A DNA stretch of 64,000 bases from Paenibacillus polygoni (GTDB lineage Bacteria; Bacillota; Bacilli; Paenibacillales; Paenibacillaceae): the NCBI RefSeq assembly GCF_030263935.1, contig NZ_CP127162.1:3918501-3982500 (forward strand), given 5' to 3'. The notes under the pieces are model-generated. The model searched no databases and was not told where the DNA came from. It was given only the letters and a program-made list of their open reading frames with translations. This document shows, piece by piece, positions 54,546-64,000 of the stretch (positions are counted from its first letter, which is position 1; every line of letters begins with the position of its first letter). The position numbers and the translations under genes were made by a program.

Positions 54546-54860
54546 TTACGCTTTATCTTCAGCGCTCTCTCTAGGAGATACAGCACTAATACTGCTGCGG
54601 TTAAATGTCAGTTTAGTGACATCGTTTACACGCAGTACAACCGTATCATCCATTACCTCTGTGATCGTACCGTGAAGGCCGCCAATCGTAACTACTTTGT
54701 CTCCCTTTTTCAAGGAATTCAATAAGTTTCGATGTTCTTTTTGTCTTTTTTGCTGTGGTCTAATGAGCAGGAAGTAAAACACTGCAAACATAAGTACCAT
54801 CATAATGATAAGCTGCAAACCTCCGCCAGCTGCATTCGTTGTTGCTGTGAAATTCAACAT
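54546..54860 (-). CDS. yajC: Preprotein translocase subunit YajC
   Basis: 104 residues from the ATG at 54860 (GGGGGG 6 nt upstream). Single N-terminal helix with the signature FYFLLIRPQQKRQKEHRNLLNSLKKGD, followed by the small cytoplasmic barrel (VVTIGGLHGTITEV). Associates with SecDF-YidC. Last gene of the ruv-queA-tgt-yajC run. Confidence 0.95.
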   Translation of the reverse strand: MLNFTATTNAAGGGLQLIIMMVLMFAVFYFLLIRPQQKRQKEHRNLLNSLKKGDKVVTIGGLHGTITEVMDDTVVLRVNDVTKLTFNRSSISAVSPRESAEDKA

Positions 54861-54900
54861 TCTATTCCCCCCTTTCAAGAAGTGGTTATAAGTAGTTTAC

Positions 54901-57088
<2,188 letters not shown>

Positions 57089-57095
57089 TATGTCG

Positions 57096-59213
57096 TCATT
57101 CCTTAACTATAGTTACGTTCTGATAATAGTGTTTCAAAATAGACTGGTAATCATACCCTTCATCTGCAAGTCCTTTTGCTCCCCACTGAGACAGACCCAG
57201 CCCGTGCCCATATCCTTGACCTGTAAACAGAAAAGCTTGGGTCTTACTGACTGCTCTTGCCTCGCTGTCTTTGTTCATGACAACCAGGGAGTCTCCAGAA
57301 TAAGATGTCGTACCTGAGGATGATACTACAGAAGTTCCAGCTGCCCCAGATTTAGTCACAACCTGTCCATTTGCACCTAGTACAGTATAACTTCCGGTAT
57401 TCGTAATATCAAACAAAGTACTCGGTAAACTTCCAAAAGCACTGCGATATGCATCACCGTATTTAACACCAAGCACTTGTCCATTCGCTTTCACTTCTAC
57501 TGCTCTACCAGATGGACCCCGGTTTGTTACTTCCAAGCTAGAAATTGTGGAGGGAACAGTCGTTGATATTTTCCCTTGAAGCATCGCTGAAATCTCCGCA
57601 GATGTAAACGGTCCGCGCATCCAGCTGTACGTACCCGATTCTTTTGTTTCCCCCAAAATAACCAATTCAGCACCTGGATTTATCTGGGCTACAGGAGATA
57701 CGCTCGACTGGATCAGAGGGATTTTACGAACATTTGTATTTTTAGCTGTAACCGTAAGTTTAGGCAGTCCTGCCGCAGTTACCCCTTCCAAGAGCTTTGT
57801 ATTATCTTCCCGGATATATCCTGTCTTTCCGTCACTTAGAAGTACATGATACCAATTGTGTGTTCCTTCTTGGGCAGACTTATCTCCTGCACTATCTACG
57901 CTTGCGAATAGAGTCCCGCCCCCATTCCATACTTCAGACGGATCTGCCGTTATTCCTCCCGCATTGGAAGAAAAGATAGCCTCAACCACTTTCCCACCGC
58001 TTTTAATAACTTCTCCGGCTGTAGCATTTACTGCATCAGTTACATTCTGATGTTCCGATCCGATTCCGTTATAAGCTTGGCTTAACGTTGTATCTACCAC
58101 ATTAGCAATCTTAAATTTATTCCCTTGAAAAAGTGCATAGCTCCGCGCAGCAACGGATTGTGCTTTTAACGATTCCGCTGGCCAGGACGGGTATACTTCA
58201 GCTCCAACAACGGAATACAGATACTCTTCAAGTGGCACTTGATTGACAAGAGCGAGCTGTCCGTTATATGCACTTATTTCAAAATCTCCTCGATATGTAC
58301 GTTCGGAACGCTCTGCTACTTTTATGCCAGTGCTACTCGAATCCAGCATTAACTTCATATCAGTACCGCTTACGATATAGTGATTGGTTACTTCTGGAGA
58401 GACTAAATTAAGAGTCACATCTTGCCTAATAATTAACGCATTCATTCCCGCATTTACCGAACTTAAAGATAGCTCTGGCAATTTAACTTTCACAAGTTTT
58501 TCTAACGCAGCTAAAGAAGCATCTGTTGTTTCTTCACCAATCCAAACTGCATATTCAGGCCTGCCGCCTTCCGACTGGATGACTGTAAAGGCATCATAAC
58601 CGCTGGCAGCCACCGTATCACGCATTGTATCTGCTTCTTTCTTACTTGCAAATACTCCTGCTTGACTATGCTTGCTTCCTTTCACAACAGGCTTTTGTCC
58701 AGCTAAATAAGAAGCAGCTGTCTTCTGGGTTCGTACTGCTGCTGCTTCCGCAAGAGCTGATGTCGAGTAGTTTCCTGTGTAAACTTGATATATGGTTTTT
58801 CCGCTTTTAGAAGATTGATAAATGATGGGTTTGTCGGCCGTTCCTTGCAGTACTTTTGCGGCTCCGGAAGCTGTCTTAAATACATCTGTTTCTAGCACTT
58901 TCACACGAAAACCATCGACACTAAAACGAGTTTGTGTCGAGGCAGGTAATGAGATCCAAGACTCATAACCGGATGCCCCATTCATCCCCGCAGTCCAATC
59001 TCCATCGGTTTGAAGTGTAACTGCAGGTGTAGTGGATCTATAGGTGCTTCCGAGATCTGCGAACAATGCGACACGAATCGTGTCATTTATTGCAGCACTA
59101 GCTGATGGAAGCGGCCCCCATAAACTACCTGCCAGCAGTACTGCAGCAAGGGTCATCTTAGCTCCCTTTTTCCATAAAGAGCGGACATTTTGAGTTTTCT
59201 TTATTCGGTTCAT
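57096..59213 (-). CDS. Secreted SpoIID/LytB-domain protein
   Basis: 705 residues. Signal peptide (about 1-41, AASA cut), two SPOR-like repeats near 130-240 ([20 protein letters not shown] and [13 protein letters not shown]), SpoIID domain about 300-430 with [36 protein letters not shown], where E of GAEVY/PAE aligns with the catalytic glutamate of SpoIID, a bacterial SH3-like segment (about 485-545), and a closing [17 protein letters not shown] signature. Likely a peptidoglycan lytic enzyme like SpoIID but twice as long, so a specialised or vegetative relative. Follows ruvB. Confidence 0.88.
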   Translation of the reverse strand: MNRIKKTQNVRSLWKKGAKMTLAAVLLAGSLWGPLPSASAAINDTIRVALFADLGSTYRSTTPAVTLQTDGDWTAGMNGASGYESWISLPASTQTRFSVDGFRVKVLETDVFKTASGAAKVLQGTADKPIIYQSSKSGKTIYQVYTGNYSTSALAEAAAVRTQKTAASYLAGQKPVVKGSKHSQAGVFASKKEADTMRDTVAASGYDAFTVIQSEGGRPEYAVWIGEETTDASLAALEKLVKVKLPELSLSSVNAGMNALIIRQDVTLNLVSPEVTNHYIVSGTDMKLMLDSSSTGIKVAERSERTYRGDFEISAYNGQLALVNQVPLEEYLYSVVGAEVYPSWPAESLKAQSVAARSYALFQGNKFKIANVVDTTLSQAYNGIGSEHQNVTDAVNATAGEVIKSGGKVVEAIFSSNAGGITADPSEVWNGGGTLFASVDSAGDKSAQEGTHNWYHVLLSDGKTGYIREDNTKLLEGVTAAGLPKLTVTAKNTNVRKIPLIQSSVSPVAQINPGAELVILGETKESGTYSWMRGPFTSAEISAMLQGKISTTVPSTISSLEVTNRGPSGRAVEVKANGQVLGVKYGDAYRSAFGSLPSTLFDITNTGSYTVLGANGQVVTKSGAAGTSVVSSSGTTSYSGDSLVVMNKDSEARAVSKTQAFLFTGQGYGHGLGLSQWGAKGLADEGYDYQSILKHYYQNVTIVKE

Positions 59214-59314
59214 TTATCGTTCTCCTCCCCATTCGTTGACCCAGAAATTCCTACATGCTTATTTTCACCTTGTTGCTGCGCACAACATAACATTTCTACA
59301 GCCTAAGCATCAAA

Positions 59315-60319
59315 TTATCGATCTGTAGGCATTGGAATTCCTAGATGCGCATAAGCAGCTGGAGTCACCATTCTGCCTCGCGGAGTTCTTTGCAGAAAAC
59401 CAATTTGCAGAAGATACGGCTCATATACATCTTCAATCGTTTGACTTTCTTCTCCAATGGTAGCTGCGATCGTATCAAGACCAACCGGTCCTCCGCGGAA
59501 GCTTGTGATCATCGATTTCAGCATCTTATAATCAATATCGTCAAGTCCACGCGGATCGATTTGCAGTCTTTTAAGTGCCTCTTCTGCTAGTGAAGAAGTA
59601 ATGATACCATCCCCTCGTACCATGGCAAAATCCCGAACACGTTTGAGCAGACGGTTTGCAATACGCGGTGTCCCTCTCGACCGAAGTGCAATCTCTTCTG
59701 CTGCATCTCCAACAATTTCAATACCAAGTAAATCGGCTGTACGAGAAACGATAAAAGTTAACTCATCCACTGTGTAAAACTCAAGCCGGCTGATCACTCC
59801 AAACCGATCTCGAAGCGGAGCAGATAACAGGCCTGCTCTTGTTGTAGCTCCAATCAAAGTAAAAGGCGGGAGATCTAGACGCACGGAACGCGCACTTGGA
59901 CCTTTACCAATCATAATATCAAGGGCAAAGTCCTCCATTGCAGGGTAAAGCACTTCCTCTACAGAACGATTAAGCCTGTGAATTTCATCAATAAACAGGA
60001 CATCCCCTTCTTGAAGATTGGTCAGCAAAGCTGCAAGATCCCCAGGCCGTTCAATCGCCGGTCCAGAAGTCGTCCGCAGGTTCACACCAAGTTCATTCGC
60101 AATAATGTTTGACAGCGTGGTTTTACCTAGTCCTGGCGGGCCGTATAAGAGCACATGATCCAGTGCTTCATTTCTCATTTTGGCAGCTTCAATGTATACC
60201 TTTAAGTTTTCCTTTACTTGATCTTGTCCAATATATTCATTCAAATAGCGGGGACGCAAACTCAGCTCCACCGCTTGATCTTCCATCATCAGGTTGGCGG
60301 ATATAATCCGGTCATCCAT
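59315..60319 (-). CDS. ruvB: Holliday junction branch-migration helicase RuvB
   Basis: 334 residues. AAA+ motor: Walker [10 protein letters not shown] (about 60-68), Walker [10 protein letters not shown], sensor GATTRAG, and a winged-helix end ([21 protein letters not shown]). GAGGG lies 6 nt before the ATG. Third gene of ruvC-ruvA-ruvB. Confidence 0.97.
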   Translation of the reverse strand: MDDRIISANLMMEDQAVELSLRPRYLNEYIGQDQVKENLKVYIEAAKMRNEALDHVLLYGPPGLGKTTLSNIIANELGVNLRTTSGPAIERPGDLAALLTNLQEGDVLFIDEIHRLNRSVEEVLYPAMEDFALDIMIGKGPSARSVRLDLPPFTLIGATTRAGLLSAPLRDRFGVISRLEFYTVDELTFIVSRTADLLGIEIVGDAAEEIALRSRGTPRIANRLLKRVRDFAMVRGDGIITSSLAEEALKRLQIDPRGLDDIDYKMLKSMITSFRGGPVGLDTIAATIGEESQTIEDVYEPYLLQIGFLQRTPRGRMVTPAAYAHLGIPMPTDR

Positions 60320-60344
60320 ACTTATCCCTCTATTCTATTCCTGT

Positions 60345-60959
60345 TTATCCGGTAAAGAGCATTTTCAGAGCTTTCTTCATAAGTACATCTGCTGTATCTT
60401 CTGCGGTTGTATCGTTTTTCATGCGAAGCCATACTTTATCAAGCTCACTGTCTGTATATCCCAGGGCTTTCAGACCTTCTCTAGCCTCGGACCAGTATGA
60501 GCCGTCGCCTTCAGCTGCTACATTAGGAGCAAAGAGTCCAGTGGCATATATCGCTCCTCCAAACCCATCCAGCTTGTCTTTTAGATCCAGAATCATACGC
60601 TGTGCTGTCTTCTTGCCGATCCCTGGAAGTTTGGTCAGGAAAGTAATATTTTCTTGGTGAATCGCAGTAACCAGCTGCTCTGGCGTACCTCCCGTTAAAA
60701 TCCCAAGAGCGACACGAGGACCAATTCCTGATACTTCAATGAGTTTTCGAAACAGCTGCTGTTCTTCACGACTTCCAAACCCATAAAGCAGCATCGCATC
60801 TTCTCTTACATGGTGATGTGTGTATACTGTAACGGTACCTTCCTGTTTAGCGAAAATATAAGGATTAGGACAGAAAATCTGATATCCAATTCCCTGCACA
60901 TCCACTACGACATAATCATTCTCAATGATTACGACCGGTCCTTTGATATAGTCGATCAT
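60345..60959 (-). CDS. ruvA: Holliday junction DNA-binding protein RuvA
   Basis: 204 residues. OB-fold start MIDYIKGPVV, two HhH motifs (LIEVSGIGPRVALGIL and LTKLPGIGKKTAQRMIL) and the flexible linker before domain III. ATG overlaps the ruvC stop by 4 nt (ATGA). Confidence 0.97.
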   Translation of the reverse strand: MIDYIKGPVVIIENDYVVVDVQGIGYQIFCPNPYIFAKQEGTVTVYTHHHVREDAMLLYGFGSREEQQLFRKLIEVSGIGPRVALGILTGGTPEQLVTAIHQENITFLTKLPGIGKKTAQRMILDLKDKLDGFGGAIYATGLFAPNVAAEGDGSYWSEAREGLKALGYTDSELDKVWLRMKNDTTAEDTADVLMKKALKMLFTG

Positions 60960-61459
60960 TTTTTAAAAACCTCATTTAACTTAGAATTTAGTGTATAAGA
61001 ATGAGCATGACAGATCGCTACAGCCAGTGCATCAGCTACGTCATCCGGTTTAGGGATGGCTTGTAGCTTGAGGTACATTTTGACCATTTCCTGAACTTGT
61101 CTCTTCTCTGCTTTACCATAGCCCACAATAGCCTGTTTAACCTGCATCGGCGTATACTCCGCAATCGGTAATCCTCTTTGAATTGCTGCGAGAATCAACA
61201 CGCCCCTTGCTTGACTGACTGACATGGCTGTCGTCACATTTCGATTAAAAAATAGCTTCTCTAATGCCACAGCATCAGGCTTATATTTATCAATTAGTTG
61301 CAACATCGCCTCATACACATGAAGGAGTCTTTCCTCATCGGGTGTATGGGCCTCTGTCTGTATACATCCATATTGAACAGGAGTGAGTTTACTCCCTGTT
61401 TTATCTATAAAACCAAAACCAACGATAGCAATACCTGGGTCAATTCCTAAAAAACGCAA
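60956..61459 (-). CDS. ruvC: Crossover junction endonuclease RuvC
   Basis: 167 residues from the TTG at 61459, which sits 8 nt after AAGGAG; the ATG two codons earlier is almost on the ribosome site. Active site: D in LGIDPG, E in ALEKLFF and the two Asp of DDVADALA. B. subtilis lacks ruvC and uses RecU; RuvC occurs in Paenibacillus and other Gram-positives. Coupled to ruvA. Confidence 0.93.
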   Translation of the reverse strand: MRFLGIDPGIAIVGFGFIDKTGSKLTPVQYGCIQTEAHTPDEERLLHVYEAMLQLIDKYKPDAVALEKLFFNRNVTTAMSVSQARGVLILAAIQRGLPIAEYTPMQVKQAIVGYGKAEKRQVQEMVKMYLKLQAIPKPDDVADALAVAICHAHSYTLNSKLNEVFKK

Positions 61460-61594
61460 ACACATCTCTCCTTAACATACTGCGAACATATGTATCGTTT
61501 ATTCATTATATCAAATGTTCCAGCCCTATAACGAAAAAGTTTGCGCTTCGACGAAAACTCTAAATATTCCCTGAATTTTTTCTTCATGCAAAAC

Positions 61595-61619
61595 CAAAAA
61601 AGACGGATTTTCATCCGCC
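61595..61619 (-). terminator. Terminator of bofC
   Basis: GGCGGAT-gaaa-ATCCGTC with T6 following on the minus strand. Confidence 0.8.
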
Positions 61620-61642
61620 TTCTCTGGCCTGTCTTTTCTTAC

Positions 61643-62305
61643 CTATTCTATAATATTTCCTACAGGGGCAACCGCGTAATCACCAAAAGTAGAAAGCACA
61701 CTGTTATATTCCTCTATATCCTGAACACGTATGCCATTTTGCAGTTGCTCAAGAACGCCGGCTGGTAAAGAGGTTTCCATCGAACCAACATCAAGTTGAA
61801 AAAAAGTACGAATGGTCTTTTCTTCCTTCGGCTTTCCATCAAAGAGGGTTAGGTTTCCTTCTTTGTCCAAACTCATATATGCGTTCTCTTTGCAATGCGG
61901 AGACAGGTCATTAACGGTTTCCTGCACTACTAAATCACTTTCCGCCTCTATATAACCAGACCAACCAGGATGCTGCTTGATTAGAGTAACCATTTCTTCA
62001 GGAGTGAAGTTACCTAAGTTCATCGTTTCTGTACCACAAACATACTTCTTCTCTAAAAAAACTCGCCGCAATTTGTCGTTTGAACGAATCTGTTGCAATA
62101 GACTGGCTTGGGCCATGGTGCTGTCCTCTTCAAAGGATGCGTCTTCTTCCATCACTTCTATGCTGCCTGTGGTTAAGAGGGATTGCATCATTTGAGAGAT
62201 CGGTAAGCCGGCCCCGGCTAATACTGCAAGTAAAATACATATCGTGAAAGTTGTTAACGTTCGTTTGATTTTTTTCCAACGTTTATTAAAATTAAGGAAC
62301 TTCAA
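61643..62305 (-). CDS. bofC: BofC-like sporulation protein
   Basis: 220 residues. TTG start with AAGGGG 7 nt upstream. One N-terminal helix (about 15-37) and a body with the bypass-of-forespore motif region VFLEKKYVCGTETMNLG, Cys residues at about 90 and 137, and a C-terminal domain beginning LDVGSMETSLPAGVLEQL. BofC controls sigma-K activation by regulating SpoIVB. Position before the ruv genes matches B. subtilis. Confidence 0.8.
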   Translation of the reverse strand: MKFLNFNKRWKKIKRTLTTFTICILLAVLAGAGLPISQMMQSLLTTGSIEVMEEDASFEEDSTMAQASLLQQIRSNDKLRRVFLEKKYVCGTETMNLGNFTPEEMVTLIKQHPGWSGYIEAESDLVVQETVNDLSPHCKENAYMSLDKEGNLTLFDGKPKEEKTIRTFFQLDVGSMETSLPAGVLEQLQNGIRVQDIEEYNSVLSTFGDYAVAPVGNIIE

Positions 62306-62365
62306 TTGGATCCCCTTCTAACACACTTTTTAATCTATTGTGACCGAGATCCAATCTATATATAC

Positions 62366-62398
62366 AAAAAAAAGGTTATTGCCTAAGCAATAACCTTT
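62366..62398 (-). terminator. Terminator of the rRNA-tRNA operon
   Basis: 12-bp stem AAAGGTTATTGC with a CTAA loop; T8 on the minus strand, ending the tRNA array. Confidence 0.9.
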
Positions 62399-62404
62399 TC
62401 ATAA

Positions 62405-62478
62405 TCGGGATGACACGATTTGAACATGCGACCCCCTGGTCCCAAACCAGGTGCTCTACCAAGCTGAGCTACATCCCG
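62405..62478 (-). tRNA. tRNA-Pro (TGG)
   Basis: Cloverleaf CGGGATG/CATCCCG acceptor, anticodon loop TTTGGGA. No encoded CCA. Confidence 0.95.
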
Positions 62479-62487
62479 TAATATATA

Positions 62488-62567
62488 TGCCGGTGAAGGG
62501 ACTCGAACCCCCACGGTTTCCCTCACGATTTTGAGTCGCGCGCGTCTGCCAATTCCGCCACACCGGC
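62488..62567 (-). tRNA. tRNA-Leu (CAA)
   Basis: Acceptor GCCGGTG/CACCGGC, long variable arm, anticodon loop CTCAAAA. No encoded CCA. Confidence 0.95.
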
Positions 62568-62599
62568 TAATTTCTTGTTTCTTATTAAAAAAAGAATGG

Positions 62600-62673
62600 C
62601 GCGCCCTGAGAGATTCGAACTCCCGGCCTTTTGATTCGTAGTCAAACGCTCTATCCAGCTGAGCTAAGGGCGC
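62600..62673 (-). tRNA. tRNA-Arg (ACG)
   Basis: Acceptor GCGCCCT/AGGGCGC, anticodon loop CTACGAA; A34 is the usual substrate of TadA. CCA is encoded (62597-62599). Confidence 0.95.
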
Positions 62674-62685
62674 AAATGATATAAA

Positions 62686-62757
62686 AGCGGACGACGGGAA
62701 TCGAACCCGCGACCCTCGCCTTGGCAAGGCGATGCTCTACCGCTGAGCCACGTCCGC
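62686..62757 (-). tRNA. tRNA-Gly (GCC)
   Basis: Acceptor GCGGACG/CGTCCGC, anticodon loop TTGCCAA. Confidence 0.95.
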
Positions 62758-62767
62758 AATTAAAGGA

Positions 62768-62848
62768 TGCGCGTGAAGGGACTCGAACCCCCACGTCAAA
62801 GACGCTAGATCCTAAGTCTAGTGCGTCTGCCAATTCCGCCACACGCGC
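62768..62848 (-). tRNA. tRNA-Leu (TAG)
   Basis: Acceptor GCGCGTG/CACGCGC, long variable arm, anticodon loop CTTAGGA. Confidence 0.95.
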
Positions 62849-62861
62849 ATATAAATGATGG

Positions 62862-62934
62862 TGAGCCATGAAGGGCTCGAACCTTCGACACCCTGATTAA
62901 AAGTCAGGTGCTCTACCAACTGAGCTAATGGCTC
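62862..62934 (-). tRNA. tRNA-Lys (TTT)
   Basis: Acceptor GAGCCAT/ATGGCTC, anticodon loop CTTTTAA; substrate of MnmA thiolation encoded in this window. CCA encoded. Confidence 0.95.
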
Positions 62935-62988
62935 CTAACAATAAGGAAGCTAGTCCCTCAATCAGTAATACTTCTAGGATAAAAATGG

Positions 62989-63062
62989 CGGAACTGACGG
63001 GATTCGAACCCGCGATCTCCTGCGTGACAGGCAGGCATGTTAGGCCTCTACACCACAGTTCC
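62989..63062 (-). tRNA. tRNA-Asp (GTC)
   Basis: Acceptor GGAACTG/CAGTTCC, anticodon loop CTGTCAC; queuosine target. CCA encoded. Confidence 0.95.
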
Positions 63063-63073
63063 AGGTATTACAA

Positions 63074-63147
<74 letters not shown>

Positions 63148-63159
63148 ATATTTATATGG

Positions 63160-63232
63160 TGGAGATTGAGGGGATCGAACCCCCGACCCTCTGCTTGTAA
63201 GGCAGATGCTCTCCCAGCTGAGCTAAATCTCC
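63160..63232 (-). tRNA. tRNA-Val (TAC)
   Basis: Acceptor GGAGATT/AATCTCC, anticodon loop CTTACAA. CCA encoded at 63157-63159. Confidence 0.95.
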
Positions 63233-63240
63233 ATGTAAAG

Positions 63241-63312
63241 TGACCCGTAGGGGATTCGAACCCCTGTTACCTCCGTGAAAGGGAGGTGTCTTAACCCCTT
63301 GACCAACGGGCC
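63241..63312 (-). tRNA. tRNA-Glu (TTC)
   Basis: Acceptor GGCCCGT/ACGGGTC (one G-T pair), anticodon loop CTTTCAC. No encoded CCA. Confidence 0.95.
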
Positions 63313-63317
63313 GCTGG

Positions 63318-63390
63318 CTCCCCGAACAGGGCTCGAACCTGTGACAACTCGATTAACAGTCGAGTGCTCTACCAACTGAGCTATCAGGGA
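63318..63390 (-). tRNA. tRNA-Asn (GTT)
   Basis: Acceptor TCCCTGA/TCGGGGA, anticodon loop CTGTTAA. CCA encoded at 63315-63317. First tRNA after the 5S gene. Confidence 0.95.
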
Positions 63391-63445
63391 ATATGTATTA
63401 TACTTAGGTATCAATAAACTGGGTGTCCCAGATTATCAAAACTTT

Positions 63446-63562
63446 GCTTGGCGGCGTCCTACTCTCCCAGGACCCTGCGGTCCAAGTACCATCGGCGCTG
63501 GAGGGCTTAACGGTCGTGTTCGGGATGGGTACGTGTGGAACCCCTCCGCTATCGCCACCAAA
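63446..63562 (-). rRNA. rrf: 5S ribosomal RNA
   Basis: About 117 nt, starting TTTGGTGGCG, containing CCCATCCCGAACACG and ending GACGCCGCCAAGC, standard Bacillales 5S. Confidence 0.95.
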
Positions 63563-63734
63563 CAGGATTTTCATAGCTTACGCTTCTCGAAAATCATCGG
63601 AAAATTCATACGCTCTTCGCGTTTACTTGGGTTCAGCACCGAAGTGTGAATCAAGAAACAAGCGTTTAGTTTTCCTTCAAGAATTTGCTCCCTGAAAACT
63701 AGATACGAAACAATCTTTACGATTTTATTTTGTA

Positions 63735-64000
<266 letters not shown>

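Noticed and set aside
63423..63695. 90-codon plus-strand frame
   Set aside because: It is antisense to 5S rRNA and the rRNA spacer.

Overview
The window is a chromosomal segment of an endospore-forming, low-to-moderate GC Gram-positive bacterium, most likely Paenibacillus or a close relative (inferred from gene order and family content, not from a database search). Evidence: a Bacillales-type block of housekeeping genes in nearly the same order as the B. subtilis alaS-ruv region (yrrN/yrrO, mltG, yrzB, ruvX, ireB-like yrzL, alaS, yrrD-like, cymR, cysteine desulfurase, mnmA, rarA, tcdA, aspS, hisS, dtd, rel, apt, recJ, secDF, comN, spoVB, yrzE-like, yajC, tgt, queA, ruvBA, bofC). It also carries sporulation genes (spoVB, a SpoIID/LytB protein, bofC), T-box leaders, strong AGGAGG ribosome sites and many TTG/GTG starts. 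Unlike B. subtilis it has a ruvC gene, and SecD and SecF are separate proteins.

Layout. 1-3625: end of a ketodeoxygluconate operon (kdgA start, kdgK), a GsiB-like stress protein and ilvD; divergent promoters share a perfect CcpA (cre) consensus. 3688-10546: a polysaccharide deacetylase, an AI-2E-type exporter, a class B penicillin-binding protein and a chemoreceptor. 10723-18294: tRNA hydroxylation pair, mltG, two DUF1292 genes, ruvX, ireB-like gene and alaS, the last behind a T-box with a consensus promoter. 19110-24377: second AI-2E-type protein, small zinc-ribbon protein, PRC-barrel protein, cysteine desulfurase, cymR and mnmA, linking sulfur mobilisation to tRNA thiolation. 24414-26145: a complete IS3-family element lying inside the loop of the mnmA/crcB terminator. 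26206-33210: two fluoride channels, rarA, small unknown genes, helD and a purine permease. 33324-38452: tcdA, aspS and hisS behind a T-box, with about ten copies of a 62-bp tandem repeat between hisS and aspS. 38461-38811: a gene-free stretch that appears to encode a roughly 90-nt small RNA. 38812-51293: stress proteins, a 55-aa small gene, dtd, rel, uracil permease, apt, recJ, a divergent CDF protein, secF, secD and comN. 51518-62305: spoVB to bofC. 62366-64000: eleven tRNA genes, 5S rRNA and the 3' end of 23S rRNA, all on the minus strand.

I saw no defence island, prophage or CRISPR array. The most unusual items are the IS insertion into a terminator loop with its own replacement terminator, the candidate C-rich small RNA near 38.6 kb, the 62-bp hairpin repeat array, the palindromic MITE-like element near 28.8 kb, the perfect cre site in the kdgK/gsiB-like divergent promoter, and a short gene at 40045-40212 with its own ribosome site and terminator.
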